Positions 58,186-60,000 of a stretch of 60,000 bases of DNA are shown here, piece after piece. The DNA lies in contig CM043955.1 in assembly GCA_014529385.2 (NCBI GenBank), positions 136,660,108-136,720,107 on the forward strand, written 5' to 3'. The position numbers and the translations under genes were made by a program. Source of the stretch: Adiantum capillus-veneris. Its lineage: Eukaryota > Streptophyta > Polypodiopsida > Polypodiales > Pteridaceae. Under the pieces are notes generated by a model. That model made no database searches. It was not told where the DNA came from and saw nothing but the letters and a program-made list of their open reading frames with translations. Each line of letters starts with the position of its first letter. The first letter of the stretch is position 1.

Positions 58186-59950
58186 CTACTTCCTTAGTAA
58201 AAGAATAAGTAATGCAACATCAAACCTTGCACCAAGCCATTCTTTTTTACTCAGACCAGCTGTTATGGTAGTAATCAAAATTCTTCTATGGAAGCTATTA
58301 GCTTGAAACTTCCTAATAAGAACCCCAATTTCTTCTAGGGCTGAAAATACATTAGAAGAAGAGTAAATAATTAAATGTAGAATACTCAAACAAGTATGTA
58401 GAGCAATTTTGAAAGGAGTGTTGCTCTTTTTCATTACAAACTCAGCGGCAGTAAGCTTAAGATGATCCCGTTTCCAGAAAAACCTACTAGAGAAGTTACC
58501 CTCAAAAGAAGTATCAATATCTAGTTCAAATGACAAATAGTTAGTACGTTTAGTGAAGGTGATACCATTGATAGTTCTTGTTCTAAAAAGGTGAGATCAA
58601 TCGCTAGACAAGGAGGATAGATACCCAACACCTACTAGGCAAAGTTAGGGTTATTGATACTTAATATGTCATCCATAAATCTAAAGGTGTGACTACATTG
58701 TATGAGCAGAGATAGCGCTTCTGCTTGGGAAGTTTGGCTAATAATCGATTGATATTCAAATATAGTAAATAAAGTTTACATATAGCTGGAGAACAAGATA
58801 ATCTCAAGGAATGCCACATGTTTGACGAAAGCAATTATTGATACCAATTAGGATATAACAGTGGTTTAGAACCCACTGAATGATTATTTGAAAATGAATA
58901 CGATTCATATGAAGAGGGGAAGACGCTCACTTTTTTAATCCACCTGGCTGACTTAACAAAGGAGAAGCCACAGAGCCCTTCCTTGGCTTTATTAGAGAAG
59001 GCCAAGTCTATGAGATAATTCAATACATTCATGAGACTGTATTCACCTACTAGAGGGATATTTTCATAGCATTGGGTAATATCAATTGTATATACTAAAT
59101 AAATGGCAAATGGAAGGTTCAAGAAGACTTCAAAGAAGTTACCAACAAGCCAAAAGGGTTGGATGTCCATTCTTGAGAAGCGCCTTACATCTTCTCTTTT
59201 ACTAGCATGTATGTTTTTGAGCTCTTCACATACCAAATTAAGCCCTTGAGTAACATGTTTCGTAATACCGGAAAAAAATCAATTGAAAGCATCCAAGATC
59301 CATCAAAATTTACTCTTATGACTTTTAAAAGTTGGAAACACGATGGGTAGTTTGGTGGTTTCTACCTGAAATCCTAATTCGGTCATACTTTTACATGTTC
59401 TCTATATAATAATATCCAAGTGTCCCTCAATGTAACAAAACTCCTCACCCTTGAGTCGGTTTTCCGCCGCTTCAAAAGCAAGATTTTTGCAGATGACAGA
59501 TGTTGTATTAGACGCTTTATCTAAACCCACAATGAACCATTTTGATTTAAGCTTACGAAAGGCTAAGGAAAGATTAGTGGTGAGCCATGTAGACTCAATA
59601 TGTAACCAATCATGTGGGAGTTGTGAAACCAGCAAGGCAAAGACAGCCTCTAAAGTTATGTTCAATTCATGTCAAATTGACAATTCCAATTGGAGTTTAC
59701 TGACCAAGTCGGTCAGACATTCAATAAGTGCTTTTAAAGAAATATGAGGATTAAGTGGGTGAGACGGTATGTGATTGAGGCCTTTGGAAAGAAGGCATCT
59801 TACAAAGATAGTCTCTATAATAGAGCGATCCGTTGTACATACGTGCATTCCAAGAATGCCGAATTCCTTCGTAAATCCATCCCATAAATGACAATCACAT
59901 GACAAGGGTTGTTCCTTCCTAAAAAATTGATTAGAGTATACCAGATGCAA
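58186..59950 (-). pseudogene. Penelope-like reverse transcriptase, decayed
   Basis: Minus-strand segments in several frames. 59950-59672 and 59665-59402 give the N-terminal part; KWFIVGLDKASNTTSVICKN matches the D-K-A-x-N...C-K motif before the RT core. 59236-58835 has VRRFSRMDIQPFWLV and YTIDITQCYENIP, the A motif with catalytic Asp (residue 52 of that segment). Then come CGIP (about 58808-58818, followed by a stop and shift), LSCSPAICKLYLLY, and the C motif FMDDILSIN at 58668-58679. 58536-58186 is the C-terminal thumb (LIRKFQANSFHRR). D-I-T-x-C-Y-x-x-I-P, G-x-S-C-S-P and F/Y-M-D-D together point to Penelope-like elements, perhaps the Chlamys-like group of green algae and early land plants (from memory). 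No GIY-YIG endonuclease is visible; it may lie beyond 59950. Frameshifts and stops make it inactive. Confidence 0.72.
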
Positions 59951-60000
59951 TATAGATTCAGTAAATCTCTATCCTATCCTGACCTGGTTTAGTAGATCCA

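Overview
The window looks like a stretch of a land-plant nuclear chromosome. It is about 60% A+T, rich in microsatellites and built mostly from transposable elements in several stages of decay. Only one host gene is convincing: an apparently intact two-exon GDP-D-mannose 4,6-dehydratase at 22114-24236 (+). The plant assignment rests on that gene and on plant-type Ty1/copia and Ty3/gypsy elements, including a chromodomain. A Penelope-like reverse transcriptase at the right end and the intron in the dehydratase gene make me lean towards a non-flowering plant such as a fern, lycophyte or bryophyte, but that is inference. I saw no tRNA, rRNA or CRISPR array.

Layout. 1-2370: no gene. 2374-4882: a broken, once-spliced transposase-like gene. 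5143-6000: a TATA box and a gag-like ORF with two stops. 6147-7359: weak minus-strand coding fragments. 7480-9608: remnants of a gypsy element (LTR end, primer-binding site, integrase tail). 9609-19587: a nest in which an LTR (9609-10432 plus 19123-19587) is split by a chromovirus-type gypsy element (10433-19122, TSD TGAGG), itself split by a copia element (11359-16937, minus strand, TSD CAATG). 19661-20550: a LINE-type endonuclease remnant (minus). 20590-21216: a probable copia LTR. 22114-24236: the dehydratase gene. 24260-29800: mostly featureless, with a possible SINE and a foldback-like inverted repeat. 29829-40135: a decayed chromovirus-type element with long LTRs. 40136-44458: a copia element (minus) missing its 3' end. 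45800-54467: an LTR element with TSD AATAT, PBS and PPT that carries gag and protease but no recognisable RT, RNase H or integrase. 54468-55272: a chromovirus leader and LTR fragment (minus). 56169-56960: a 338-381 bp tandem repeat. 57342-57780: a compound (GA)/(CA) microsatellite. 58186-59950: a Penelope-like RT (minus).

The genes do not form a pathway. The dehydratase makes the GDP-fucose precursor used in cell-wall polysaccharides and glycoproteins; everything else is mobile DNA. The observations most worth following are the transposase-like family at 2.4-4.9 kb, the gag-protease-only element at 45.8-54.5 kb, the Penelope-like RT, the dated nest at 9.6-19.6 kb, and the inverted repeat at 26.3-26.65 kb.
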